A stretch of 64,000 nucleotides of DNA from Caprella mutica (lineage: Eukaryota > Arthropoda > Malacostraca > Amphipoda > Caprellidae). Positions 36,959-48,328 of the stretch are shown piece after piece (position 1 is the first letter of the stretch; every line of letters starts with the position of its first letter). Under the pieces are notes generated by a model. The model was not told the origin of the DNA, did not search any database, and saw nothing but the letters and a program-made list of their open reading frames with translations. The stretch is taken from assembly GCA_947561585.1 (NCBI GenBank), contig CANNZV010001178.1, positions 62,001 to 126,000 on the forward strand, given 5' to 3'. Both the position numbers and the translations under genes were made by a program.

Positions 36959-38203
36959 CACGAATTGGATGAAATATTCGTAAATCTACTTCTGCATATA
37001 TTTCACCAAGTTCAAATAACTCTTATAAATATAAAGAAGTTAGGTTCACGTACTTGAAAAAAAAAGCAGAACAGCCTTTTTAGAACATTATTTAATAGAA
37101 ACAAATATTATAGCTTAATAAAGTATATAAGCAATATCTAAATTATATTTATATTCTTGCATGAAGATACTCACGATGAAGAAAAAGAAATATAAAGGGA
37201 AAATTCAATTTTCAACTTATAATGTAGACACCAGACACATTGCTATGATCTGAATACTTCCAGAAAGGTTCTCTTTGTGAACTCATTATTACAGTAAAGT
37301 TTGATGGATAATTTAAAGCCATTATCAATCGATAGCAACCTTTACCACCTATTGCCCTTGAGTACTAAATAACAGATAATTTCTCTGAATTGATTGGAAT
37401 ATTTAATCGGAGCATATTAGTTTTCAACCAGAATGTCCACCGGTAGTCTTTGATAAACGATTGAAATTTATGATCGTGCAATTGAAACATATATTATAGT
37501 CACAGATAAATTCAAGACAGCGGCTACTAATTATTCTCTTGATTCGAGATTTACAATGAATTAAAATGTGTATCATACGGAACCTCATTGATTGGCTAAT
37601 AATAATTGACATGCAAGAACTCATGCAGTTTAGAATTCAATCAGTCCCAAGAACATAAAAGCAGTTTTGATTTTGCAACTCATTATGAAATATGGGTTGA
37701 TTAAACATAACAAACTGACCATTCAAGTATAGAATTAAAGTTAAATTTGTTTGTTTCTGATGAAAGCATGATAGTAAGACTAAAGTCAGCTGAAACAGTG
37801 TGAATGAAATGAAAACAGAGAGTGAAACGATTTTGAGGATGATTTCTGGTGAAGGTATTAGGCATAAGTGCGTTTGGGAGGGAAAATAAATGAAGCAGTT
37901 ATAAAGGATTTAGTAAAAAAAACGTTCTGCCACACTATAAAAATAACCTATAAGATATAAACTTATGCCATTGAGTTAGAAGTCATACGAGAAGTGAAAT
38001 GTTAAAAAATATTTAATTTTGATAGTGCAAAAGTCAGAGCGAAAGGGTTAAAGGACGATAATTTTTTAATATGTCTGTAACCGCTGTATGTAACCGCTGA
38101 TCTTATAATATCACCTCACCTATTTTGTCTGTTCAGAAGCAACAAATATGAACTATCATATCGAAGTGCAGGTACAACTTATAGAACGCCCATGGTTCAT
38201 CTA
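36959..38203. other. AT-rich stretch without recognisable genes
   Basis: Short frames only; none carries a motif I recognise. No repeats or tRNA-like boxes were seen. Confidence 0.5.
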
Positions 38204-39721
38204 CACACAGAGAACGGTTTTGTTAAATTTACAAAACGTATTTTGTCGATAACATTTGGTTATTGTAATTGGAAATTTTTGTTATATTAACCATCAATTG
38301 AGTTGAATCAACAATAAAATATTGTTCAAAAGTTTCTTCACTACAACAAAATATTTTTTTAAGTTAACAGTACAATTTTTGTAATGGAATATTGTTAAGG
38401 TTACTAAAAAAGTTTTGTTCATATTAACTTAAATATTGCTATGATAGCAATAAAATATTATTCAATGTTTTTTTTATTTATAACAGAACGTTTTTGTAGT
38501 AGTAACTGAAAAATTTAGTTAAAATATAACATTGTTGTTTAACAAAATACCTTTGTCTTTATAAATAATAATTTTGCTACAATAATATTATATTTTTGTT
38601 GATATATTTTTTACTATTAACAATATTATATTGTCATTAGTAATAATTATTTGCCATTTCTTTTTGTTATTAGGCTTCATATGAATTTTAAGTTACCACA
38701 ATATGTATTCATTGTTCGTACAGAATTAATATATATATAAATTTATACGTGTTTCTTGAGTGCTATTTTGTATCGATATTCCCACGTATGTCCCACGCGT
38801 GATGTCCCTCGTCTGGTTTACGCGGGAAAAAGTTATGCATTGAGTCTTGGGGCAAATCTTAATGGTAAAAATATCGATACATATTAACTACAGCAAGTTC
38901 ATTCTGAAGCCTTTTTTACGTATGATAACTACGTAAGTAATGATACACACTATGTAGGTATCTATGTAGGTATTGATTAATAAAACCTAGTAAGAAACTA
39001 GGTAGGTAGGTGGGAATTGATAAATATTAATAGATAGCTATTTTAAAAATATTCAATTTAAATTTTCTATTGCTTGTCATTATAAAAAAGAAAAGATACG
39101 GTATCAATAGAATATTAAATAATATTTATCTATAATTTCTTTAAATGGCTTGCATGTTTTCATATTGCTTATACATCATTTCAATCCCACTTCTACCATG
39201 TCCAGGATGGCTGAGAGGTTAGCACCGCAGACTGGAGATTGGAGATCGTCGGTTCGACTCCTGAATGTACCACTTCATTTATATGTTCATTTATTCCCAC
39301 TTAATTTTTATATAATAACTTGTAACATTAAAATAATTGATATAAAGCCAAATTTACATATACACTATATGCAATAAAATAAGAAATGGTAATTAAAACA
39401 ACATAATCTTTTTTTTCAGTTAAAATAACAAGATGATTTTGTTACTACAAAAAATTATTTGTGTTGCTTTAAATATACTTTTTGTTGACATAACAAAATA
39501 CATTTTTTGAAGGAACAGTATTGTAATGTTACTATAACAAATAAGCTCTAGTTACTGTAACCTTAAAAATTCTAGTGTACCTATAACAAAAAAACCTTAA
39601 CAAAAATATATATTTACTGTAACAAAATTATTTTGATGGCTCATAGCTGACTAACTTATTTTGTTGATACAACCAAAAACCTACTTTTTTTTGTTGTATC
39701 AACAAAACCGTTCTCTGTGTG
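38204..39721. mobile_element. 1.5-kb TIR element with TA duplication
   Basis: The ends are TA-CACACAGAGAACGGTTTTG and CAAAACCGTTCTCTGTGTG-TA, an exact TIR of at least 19 bp flanked by TA, the Tc1/mariner-type target. Both arms (38220-38620, 39400-39700) are filled with degenerate TTGTTATWACAAAAWW words. The interior includes a tRNA-like segment at 39199-39271. No transposase was found. Confidence 0.8.
39199..39271 (+). tRNA. tRNA-like relic (Leu/Ser-type A and B boxes)
   Basis: The A box TGGCTGAGAGG (39208-39218) resembles that of Leu/Ser tRNAs. The B box GGTTCGACTCC (39251-39261) fits the consensus exactly, and TACCA follows at about 39268. The spacing suits a tRNA, but the anticodon stem and the T stem do not pair well and the acceptor stem pairs poorly. 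It is therefore a pseudo-tRNA or a tRNA-derived SINE head rather than a working gene. Confidence 0.4.
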
Positions 39722-39895
39722 TACCAGAAAAGCGCTTGTTGTAAGGACACATTATTTAGTTTGGTTGGGAATTTAAACTTTGTAAGTTTTCTTTAGGAGC
39801 ATTTCAAAGAAACGCAAATGAAGGTAAACAATCTCAGATTTTTATTATAGGAAAGAATTAATGAAAATCTTTTAATATTTATATGTAGGGCTGCG

Positions 39896-41467
39896 TGTAA
39901 ATGCTTTTGCCAGTATTTGTATTTATTCCCCTTTATCTTCCCTCCATATTTAAGTCGGTATTTGTTACCTAGTTTTGTACCATAGCTAGTACGAAATTTA
40001 TTGATGTCGGACATTCAAACGTTCTGACTTTCGTCAGTTACCGTTTGAATGTTCCACAAAGAGGTGATCTCTAGGTATGTTTTGTGTTAGTTTAAGTTCC
40101 TATTTTTTTAACTGTCTTACAGTTTATGCATAGTTCATTTTTTTACAGTCAGTTATATTGTTTCCTTTTTCATTCTAGCTGTGTACCAAGCTTATAAAAC
40201 TAAAACCTACTTGAAGCTAAAATCTACTTGAAGCTAAAACCTACTTGAAGCTAAAACCTACTTGAAGCTAAAACCTACTTGAAGCTAAAACCTACTTGAA
40301 GCTAAAACCTACTTGAAGCTAAAACCTACTTGAAGCTAAAACCTACTTGCAGCTAAAACCTACTTGAAGCTAAAACCTACTTGAAGCTAAAACCTACTAG
40401 AAGCTAAAACCTACTTGAAGCTAAAACCTACTTGAAGCTAAAACCTACTTGAAGCTAAAACCTACTTGAAGCTAAAACCTACTTGAAGCTAAAACCTACT
40501 TGAAGCTAAAACCTACTTGAAGCTAAAACCTACTTGAAGCTAAAACCTACTTGAAGCTAAAACCTACTTGAAGCTAAACACTACTTGAAGCTAAAACCTA
40601 CTTGAAGCTAAAACCTACTTGGAGCTAAAACCTAATCTACAGTCATTTTGCCTAATCTACAGTCATTTTACCTAATCTACAGTCATTGTGCCTAATCTAC
40701 AGTCATTGTGCCTAATCTACAGTCATTGTGCCTAATATACAGTCATTGTGCCTAATCTACAGTCATTGTGCCTAATCTACAGTCATTGTGCCTAATCTAC
40801 AGTCATTGTGCCTAATCTACAGGCATTGTGCCTAATCTACAGGCATTGTGCCCAATCTACAGGCATTGTGCCTAATCTACAGGCATTGTGCCTAATCTAC
40901 AGAAATTGTGCCTAATCTACAGGCATTGTGCCTAATCAACAGGCATTGTACCTAATCTACAGGCATTGTGCCTAATCTACAGGCATTGTGCCTAATCTAC
41001 AGAAATTGTGCCTAATCTACAGGCATTGTGCCTAATCAACAGGCATTGTACCTAATCTACAGGCATTGTGCCTAATCTACAGGCATTGTGCCTAATCTAC
41101 AGGCATTGAGCCTAAACCACTGCGATTGTGCCCAAACCACCCTATTTGCCACTGAACCTTCTCTTGATTGGCTACCTAGCAAAGATAAGTTTTCTTGGTT
41201 TATATTTCAGTTGATTTCACATCATATAAAATACATGTTAGTTTCATTAAAGTATTGAGTCAACCTCCACCCTGGGCCGTTCCAATTTACTTAACAAGAA
41301 ATTTGTGATTAATTAATTAATCATTTATTTATTTTTGTTAGGCGATTAAATCAAATTGTTAAAGTAGTCATTAAAAAATTAAAATCTTTTGTTCTAACTA
41401 GTTTTTCCTGATCCTTATTTTAAAATTTATCAAACTTAAAATCTATAGTGGAACGTTAAAATTCATA
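39896..41467 (+). repeat. 5' LTR of Gypsy-type element
   Basis: It starts TGTAAATG and ends in a mutated form of TTTACA (TTCATA). It is collinear with the 3' LTR outside the tandem arrays. It contains a conserved stem-loop (40012-40051), a 17-bp array (about 40198-40636, about 26 copies of CTAAAACCTACTTGAAG) and a 20-bp array (about 40637-41112, about 24 copies of CCTAATCTACAGTCATTGTG). A CTGCG motif precedes it, against CTGGG after the 3' LTR, a probable 5-bp target duplication with one change. Confidence 0.9.
40012..40051. promoter_or_regulatory. Stem-loop conserved in both LTRs
   Basis: CATTCAAACG pairs with CGTTTGAATG (10 bp) and encloses CTGAC/GTCAG with a TTTC loop. The same bases are present in the 3' LTR at 48445-48484 without change. 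Its role is unknown; it could act in RNA packaging, polyadenylation or protein binding. Confidence 0.6.
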
Positions 41468-41469
41468 TC

Positions 41470-41487
41470 TGGCGACCTTGCCAGGGG
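41470..41487 (+). promoter_or_regulatory. Primer-binding site of the LTR element
   Basis: TGGCGACCTTGCCAGGGG begins two bases after the 5' LTR. TGG matches the CCA end of a tRNA primer, and TGGCGACC is the start seen in elements thought to use tRNA-Arg (from memory). The tRNA identity was not checked. Confidence 0.65.
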
Positions 41488-41599
41488 GAGGTGTGTCTCA
41501 TTTAATTTTGATTTCTGACTGGAATTTGTATGTTTTGTGACGAAAGTTTGAGGATTCATTATTCTTAAGTGATCTGTTAAAAGCTAAACTGGTAATGCT

Positions 41600-44500
41600 A
41601 AAGCCCCTGTAGTGTGGGGCTTTAAGAAGAATAGCACTGCTGCCAAACCCTGCATGTCGTGAGAGGCGACTAATGAGGACCCCACCTGCTACCTTGTAGG
41701 GTCTGCTTTTTGTTTAGGCAAAGGCTAGAAGAAGGACACTTCGATTAATAAACCAACTGCTGCCTTGCAGGGATGTTTTTTGTGTAGACAAAGGCTAAGA
41801 GACAGGAACTCTGAAGGAAAAACCCTCCTACTGCCTTGTAGGAACCATTATGGATAAGGCTAAGAGAAGGTTACTCTAAGTAAAAAAAACTATCTTAAAT
41901 GAAAATGTCAAATAATGAAAATTCATACTGGCAGGACGTCGCCCAGGATAAAAATGTCCCCGAATCCTCCTTGTCTTGTTCTGGGGGAGGTGAGGAAAGT
42001 GACAGAGCAAGAACTCCTTCGACAAGGAGAGACAGACCATCGTCTCCTCAGTCTGCTGAGGTAAATCCGCCAGTCCAAGAAAATGGACCCGGGACTTCTA
42101 GCACAACATCAAATGCAGTTTACCCAAGAAGAAACTTAAGGGCTTGCCCCAGGATGAGGTGGACTGTAGAGGAGAAAAAGATACTCCTATACTGCTACGA
42201 GCAGCTTCTTATATCTTCACTTTCTGAAGAAAAAAAGAACGCTGAAATTGGGAAGGTGAGATCGGTTGTAACAACGATAGGGAGAAATATCACTGAGAAA
42301 GAGAAGCGGGAAATTACAGAGAAGGCTAGAGGAGATGCAGAGAGGGACTACAGAGAACGGGAGAATGAGGAAACTGAAAGGAGGAGAGAGGTGGAATGGA
42401 CGAGGAAAGAGAAGTGGACACTGATCTGGGCAATGAAATATGCAACAGCAAAGCACAAAAAACACAAAGACCGCACAACAGAATGGAGGACCATATTTGA
42501 ACACTTCTGCCCAGCAAAAGGCCATATCCCAGCATACAAGCTTACCCAACAAAAAGCTAACTTCCTAAATAGTGAAATATTCTCAGACCACGAACTACAA
42601 CAGATGAACCTTCAGATCCAAACATCAATAGACCCCAACAATAATAGTACAGACATCCTCCGCCACCCAATAGAGATGCCTGACCTTCCACAAGACCCCG
42701 AAGCCGACACAGAACCAGTTCCAGTTGCACCTCAATTTAACGCAGGAGACTCTGAAGACGACCCACCAAGCCCTTCATCCTCAGAAGGATCTAGGCCTTC
42801 AACCCCAACAAGCCCACCACCAGAGCCTGAAACAACAATAGACAATGATCAACAGAATCTAGAAGACCAACTAGCCAATAAAATAGAAGAAGTAACCAAC
42901 ATGCCATTTGCAAGCCGAACAAAACTAGAACCAATAAGCAACTATCTCCACCTCAAACAGATCATCCCTTCAGTAAACAGAGCCCTAACCAAACTAGTCC
43001 CAACCAATGCAGATATAAGAGAAATCAACAACGCAATATACGCAGCTGCCCATCTCATTCAGGAGTTAACTATGCCTCAAACAACCAGACCATCCCCGAC
43101 CAATAATAGAAACAACAAACCTTTCATCCCAAAATGGAAGAGAAACCTAACTGATAAGATAAACTCTAGCAGAGCAACTGTATCTCAAATTCAAGAATAC
43201 CTCACCAAACCAAACCCTTCTGCACGCCTGAATAGAAAAATCAATAAACTCAAACGAGACAACAGATTATCCACAATTAACCAGCTCAGACAAAAACAAA
43301 CTGAACTCAGTGTTGAAGTCCCTGCACTAGCCCTCCGCATCAAATCCACAGAAACAAAGATCAACACTTAAAAGCACAATGCGCAGTTCAATAGCAATGC
43401 AAGAAAATTCTACCAACAGACTATCCAAGAAAAAATAGCAGTCACCAACCCTCCACCTCAAGAACAGTTAGAACAATACTGGCGCCCACTTTATGAAGAA
43501 GCAGTAGTCCACAATTCAGATGCAATCTGGATCCCGACAATAACTGGAAAAAACAGAACCAAACCAGCCATGAAAGCAATAACCGTAACTACAAGACAAA
43601 TCAATAACAAAGTCAAATCCTTCCCCAATTTCAAAGCTACCGGCACAGATAAAATACCTAACTACTGGATAAAACAACTGACTGCACTCCAACCCCACCT
43701 AGCATCAACCTATAATAGAATCCTTACAAACAGTGAATCCCCTCCTGACTGGTTCACCACAGGAATAACTACCCTCATACCCAAAAGCAACGACACCCAT
43801 CTGCCATACAAATATCGCCCAATCTGCTGTCTCAATACCACCTACAAGCTTTTCACGGGACTCCTGGCTGATGAAATTTACAGCCATATTGAGAATGGGC
43901 AATACTTGGAAGAGGAACAGAGGGGGAGTAGGAGAAACTGTATGGGAACAAAGGACCAGCTGCTACTGAACAGAGCAATTCTGGAGGATGCAAGAAGAAG
44001 GCAAAGGAATCTCTGTATGGGATGGATAGACTACCAGAAGGCCTATGACAGTGTGCCCCACTCTTGGTTAATAGATTGCATGAAACTTTACAAGATCCAC
44101 CCATTAATAGTCACAGCTCTAACAACACAGATGAAAAACTGGAAAACCACCATCCAGCTTCACCACTCAACTGGATCAATGTCAATAGATAACATTAAAA
44201 TTAACCGAGGTATATTCCAAGGTGATAGCCTTTCCCCGCTCCTATTTTGCATTGCAATAAACCCACTCAGCAAGATACTCAAGAAAAGCAAGGTGGGGTA
44301 TAACTTGTCTGAAGGAAGGAGGCGTGATCCGACAAAGACTCTCAAACATCTCTTGTTCATGGATGACTTGAAGCTCTATGCAGCTACAGAAAGAGAGCTG
44401 AACAGTTTGGTTGGGAAAGTGGAGGAGTTTAGTATGGCGATTGGAATGAGGTATGGGCTGGAGAAGTGTGCAAAGTGTGTATTGAAGAAGGGCAGAAAGT

Positions 44501-46010
44501 TAGCAGCTGTAAACATGGACAGGGGAGAAGGCGAAGAGATACGAGAATTGGAGGGGGACCAGACATACAAATACCTAGGCATAGAGGAAAATGAAAAAAA
44601 TAGACCACCAATCAATGAGAGAAAAAATAGCGAAAGAATACTATAGACGCATCAAGAAAATCTGCAAGACCCATCTCACACCGAAAAATAAAATAACTGC
44701 CATAAACCAACTTGCAATTCCTGTAATAACCTATAGCATAGGAACAATAGACTGGCCACAAGGACCCATAAATGCAATAGATGTCAATACCAGAAAAATC
44801 CTCACACTCAACAAAATAACATTCCGAAATCAATGCCTCTCCCGCCTATATCTCCCAAGAAGCAAGGGAGGAATGGGACTGACAGAGATAAACTTGACAC
44901 ACAGAGCAACAATAGTCAGCCTAGCACAGTACATCAACAGCTCAACAAACCCCAGAATTCATATAATCAAACAATCTCAATCAAAACTCCCACCCAATAC
45001 CTCAATCTTGAAGCTAGCTGAGAATTTTTTGAGAGGGGAAACTGCGGTAGAGGAGGAGACGGAAGACAGACGTGCGGTGGATATTGCTAGGAGGAAGAGA
45101 GCTAAGTATGTGGTGGAGGTGCAGAAAGAGATGGAGGTTGAGTGGGGAAGACACAAGCGAGCTATGTTCTACAAGGAAGAGTTAGATAAGGACTATGTAG
45201 ACAAAGCCAAGTCGCTGGAGTGGTTGAAGAAGGGAAGGCTAACTTTTGATGGAGAGAGAATGATCATGGCTGCCCAAGACCTAGGCTTGATGACGAACGC
45301 TTTTAAGGTGATGGCTGGTCTTGGGCAGAATGACAGATGTAGATTCTGTCACACAGAGCTAGAGAGTGTGGGACACCTGATCTCTGGATGCCAGACACTG
45401 CTATCAGAGGGCCACTACACTACAAGACATGACCGAATATGCAAATACCTCCACTGGATCATATGCAAACACTACAAGATAGAAGCAATAGATAAGGTGT
45501 GGGAACATGAACCATAACCTATCATTGAGAACCATCAAGCAATAGTTCACTACGACAGAATAATCCCTACAGCAAACTACATCCAAAATAGAGCAATCAA
45601 ACCAGACCTTGTAATAGTTGACAAACAGACTAATACACGCCTCATAATAGATGTCAGTGTGCCTAATGATGGTGGTATCAGCAGAGCAGAGAGAGAGAAG
45701 GTGACTAAGTACCAGCAGTTGAGCTATGAGTGTAGGAGAGTGTGGAGGCTGGAGAGGGTGGAGGTGATACCCGTGATTGTTATTGCAACTGGTCTTGTCA
45801 AGAAGAACCTCATTTTAAGTATCTAGAATCGATCCCTGGGAATCCAAAATATGAAGAGGTTCAACTATCGGCACTCAAGGGCACGTTGGAATCTTGAAAC
45901 GTGTCCTTGGAGTAAACATACAGCAGTGACCGGCTGGTGGTGACTTGCTCCACTGCTGTATAGCTATGTTTTAAAATTTGTATTTTAAAGAGTATGAAAA
46001 TAAAAAATGT
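41600..46010 (+). mobile_element. R4/Dong-type non-LTR retrotransposon (LINE)
   Basis: The element is inserted between the primer-binding site and gag of the LTR element. The 5' UTR (41600-41898) has three related blocks containing CTGCYTTGTAGG and AAGGCTAAGAGAAGG at about 41687, 41754 and 41825. A single ORF (41899-45826) follows, broken by two stops and a frameshift, then about 180 bp of 3' UTR ending AT-rich. The restriction-like endonuclease at the C-terminus places it with R2/R4/NeSL-type LINEs; the FMDD motif suggests the R4/Dong side. Exact ends and target duplication were not found. Confidence 0.75.
41899..45826 (+). pseudogene. LINE ORF: Myb-like, reverse transcriptase, REL endonuclease
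   Basis: The open frame starts at ATG 41899. The first 490 codons hold two SANT/Myb-like tryptophan segments (W88-x-V-E-E-K and W167/W173) and a Pro/Ser/Glu-rich linker. Stop TAA at 43369-43371 is in frame with the downstream reverse transcriptase, whose motifs include WIDYQKAYDSVPHSW, GIFQGDSLSPLLF and the catalytic FMDD (44356-44367). A frame change near the A-run at 44591-44600 moves the rest to another frame. Next come CRFCH...GHLISGC (C-x2-C-x8-H-x4-C, 45338-45391), a stop TAA at 45515-45517, then KPD-x14-D (45599-45652), the REL endonuclease core. It ends at TAG 45824-45826. Three lesions make it inactive as written. Confidence 0.8.
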
Positions 46011-46410
46011 ACAATTCACTTTCTGGAGATCATCCTCAAAATTTTGTTACTGTAATAGTAATACTGTATTTTGAACCTAGTAATTAATCCCTCGACAGGG
46101 TAAATTAAAGTTCGATTTGTGGCTAACATTTTTATTTTCAGCTACAAAAGCTTGTTATGATTCTGATTATAAACGAATAATACAAAATTATTTTGTTGGA
46201 AGTTTACATTCCATTGGAGGGCATATTACTCTATGTAGCGTTGTTTAACATTTGATTAGGTAAACAAAAATACCGTAAATTGATGTTTAAAAACGCGTGA
46301 TTTTTAACTGACCCAGGAAAATTAATTCCGATAGAACTAATCTTTAACAATAAAAAGATTGAGTTCGAAAAAAAAAATTGATTTAGTTTTTGTGAATTAA
46401 AACTTTCGCA

Positions 46411-48171
46411 ATGAGTGATCCAGAAATGCTCAGTATTGATGATTTGCATGCTAAAGCCACCTCCTTGGGTGTTAGTAATGTTGCTGAATTTGTACAAATA
46501 CAACAGAATATCTACCGTGAGGAAAGAGCTGCGGCCAGAGAAATTATCAAACTGGAGATTCAAGCTAGAGATCGTGATGCTCAGAGAGCACATGAACTAG
46601 AAATGGCTAGATTGCCTTTAACGGCGGAGGCCGAAAGTTCTAGAGAAACTAAAAATTCTGAATATCTTGCGGCAATTCAACCGAAACTACCAAACTATAG
46701 AGATGGAGACGATCTAGCAAGTTATTTAGATAGATTCGAAAGAATTGCTACTTTGCTAGAAATTCCTATTGAAAAATGGGCCGTGCACTTGGGTTCCCTC
46801 TTATCTGGCAAAGCTCTAGATATTTATACGTGTGCGTCTGAACAAGATACTAATACTTATGGCGGTCTAAAAGAAGTACTTTTGGCTGGTTTTCATAAGA
46901 CTACAGGTTCTTATAGATTGGATTTCAGATCTATGAAAATTACTCCAAATCAGACTTACCCTCAATTTGCTACCCAGCTTAGAAGAGCGTTAAATAGATG
47001 GTTTGAATCTGCAAAAGTAGATAGGTCTTTTGATTCTCTTTTAGAATTTATTTTGTGTGACCAATTCTTGTCATCGGTTCCGAACGACCTACGAATTTTT
47101 CTGAAAGAGCAAAAAGTTAAAACTTTACCTAGCTTGATTGAACTTTCAGATTCTTGGTCACAAGCTCATAAGTCTTATCCGAAATCCTCTCTTGACCAAC
47201 GTGAAAGTGCGTATATTCCCGATAGATCCATTAACGAAGATATAAAACCTATTGGAGCAATTAAAAGGGACTATTCTAAAATTATGTGCCACTATTGTAA
47301 AGAGTTCGGTCATATGCAAAACAGATGTCCTATTCTTAAGGGCATACCAGTGATTAAGGATCACGTTCAGTTCGTATTTTCTGGTGCGACTCCTAGTGAA
47401 TATTTAGCCAAAGGTACCGTTAACGGCCAGAAAGTTTGCTCTATTTGGAGAGATACTGGATGTAGTTCAGTTATGGTTTCCGACGAATTGTTTCCATACC
47501 TCGATATTAACCTGTGTAAGAAAGTTGGTATTGATGATTTTATAGGTAATATTCTTTATTTACCTCAGTGTAGAATGTATATTAAATGTTCATTTTATAA
47601 TGGGTGTGTTAATGCTTTGAGAGCACCATTAAAGTTTTGTAAAGTTATAATTGGTAATATACCTGGTGTTTTAGATTCTAAAGAAAATCTAAATCCTAAA
47701 GTTCAACAAACTAAATACGTTTCTGTTGATACTAGATCTTCAAATAATAAAATTAGTCGTCCTCAGAAGGTGTCTAAGGTCATTGGTATAGAACATACTC
47801 CTGAAGAATTTAAAAACTTACAGAACTCGTGTAAAAGTTTAGATTTTGTACGCACTAGGCTAGGCTCTGTTAAAACTACTAAAAGAGGAGAATCTTACAC
47901 TTTTGTGAACCAAAATGAGTTATTGTTTCGAGAATGTTTCAAATCTAAAACACCTTCGAAGATAGGCGAACTTAAATTAGTCGTTCCTCTTTATTGCCGA
48001 CATACAGTGTTACAATGTGCTCATGAAAATTCGCTATCGGGACATTTAAGCCATCGGAAAACTAAAATGAGAATAAGAGACTATTTCTTTTGGCCTAGTA
48101 TGGATATGGACATCCGTCATTTTTGTAAAAGTTGTGACTTGTGTCACAAGGGCAGTCAAGGGATTAGTTAG
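46411..48171 (+). CDS. Gag-protease-integrase-head ORF of the LTR element
   Basis: 586 intact codons starting MSDPEMLSID. The order is: N-terminal charged coiled-coil-like region (about 30-75), a capsid/SCAN-like helical region (about 90-265), a retroviral-type zinc knuckle C293-x2-C-x4-H-x4-C306, a protease-like DTG (D348) followed by CSS, then an integrase zinc-binding HHCC (H538-x6-H545-x26-C572-x2-C575). Reverse transcriptase, RNase H and the integrase DDE core are all missing, so the ORF is an internally deleted gag-pol that still keeps one frame. It would make a structural protein only and depend on a related element for mobility. The helical region type is judged by eye. Confidence 0.75.
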   Translation: MSDPEMLSIDDLHAKATSLGVSNVAEFVQIQQNIYREERAAAREIIKLEIQARDRDAQRAHELEMARLPLTAEAESSRETKNSEYLAAIQPKLPNYRDGDDLASYLDRFERIATLLEIPIEKWAVHLGSLLSGKALDIYTCASEQDTNTYGGLKEVLLAGFHKTTGSYRLDFRSMKITPNQTYPQFATQLRRALNRWFESAKVDRSFDSLLEFILCDQFLSSVPNDLRIFLKEQKVKTLPSLIELSDSWSQAHKSYPKSSLDQRESAYIPDRSINEDIKPIGAIKRDYSKIMCHYCKEFGHMQNRCPILKGIPVIKDHVQFVFSGATPSEYLAKGTVNGQKVCSIWRDTGCSSVMVSDELFPYLDINLCKKVGIDDFIGNILYLPQCRMYIKCSFYNGCVNALRAPLKFCKVIIGNIPGVLDSKENLNPKVQQTKYVSVDTRSSNNKISRPQKVSKVIGIEHTPEEFKNLQNSCKSLDFVRTRLGSVKTTKRGESYTFVNQNELLFRECFKSKTPSKIGELKLVVPLYCRHTVLQCAHENSLSGHLSHRKTKMRIRDYFFWPSMDMDIRHFCKSCDLCHKGSQGIS

Positions 48172-48315
48172 TCTTAAGAGTTCCTTTGAAGCAAGAACTT
48201 ATTATTGAACCTAATGAACACACATGAAATACCTAATGTGTGATTTGTTTTGTATGTTAGTTGTAAGTTTATTTAGGAAATAATTATAACTTTCTTATAA
48301 TGGGGAAAAATTCTT

Positions 48316-48328
48316 GGAATGGGGGTAT
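48316..48328 (+). promoter_or_regulatory. Polypurine tract before the 3' LTR
   Basis: GGAATGGGGG followed by TAT lies immediately upstream of the TGTAAATG start of the 3' LTR, in the place where plus-strand DNA priming occurs in LTR elements. Confidence 0.6.

Noticed and set aside
40198..41112. CRISPR-like look of the regular 17- and 20-bp arrays
   Set aside because: There are no unique spacers; the arrays are head-to-tail minisatellites inside LTRs.
42217..45021. Minus-strand and alternate-frame open frames over the LINE
   Set aside because: They are shadows of the retrotransposon ORF, whose reverse transcriptase and endonuclease motifs fix the true frame and strand.
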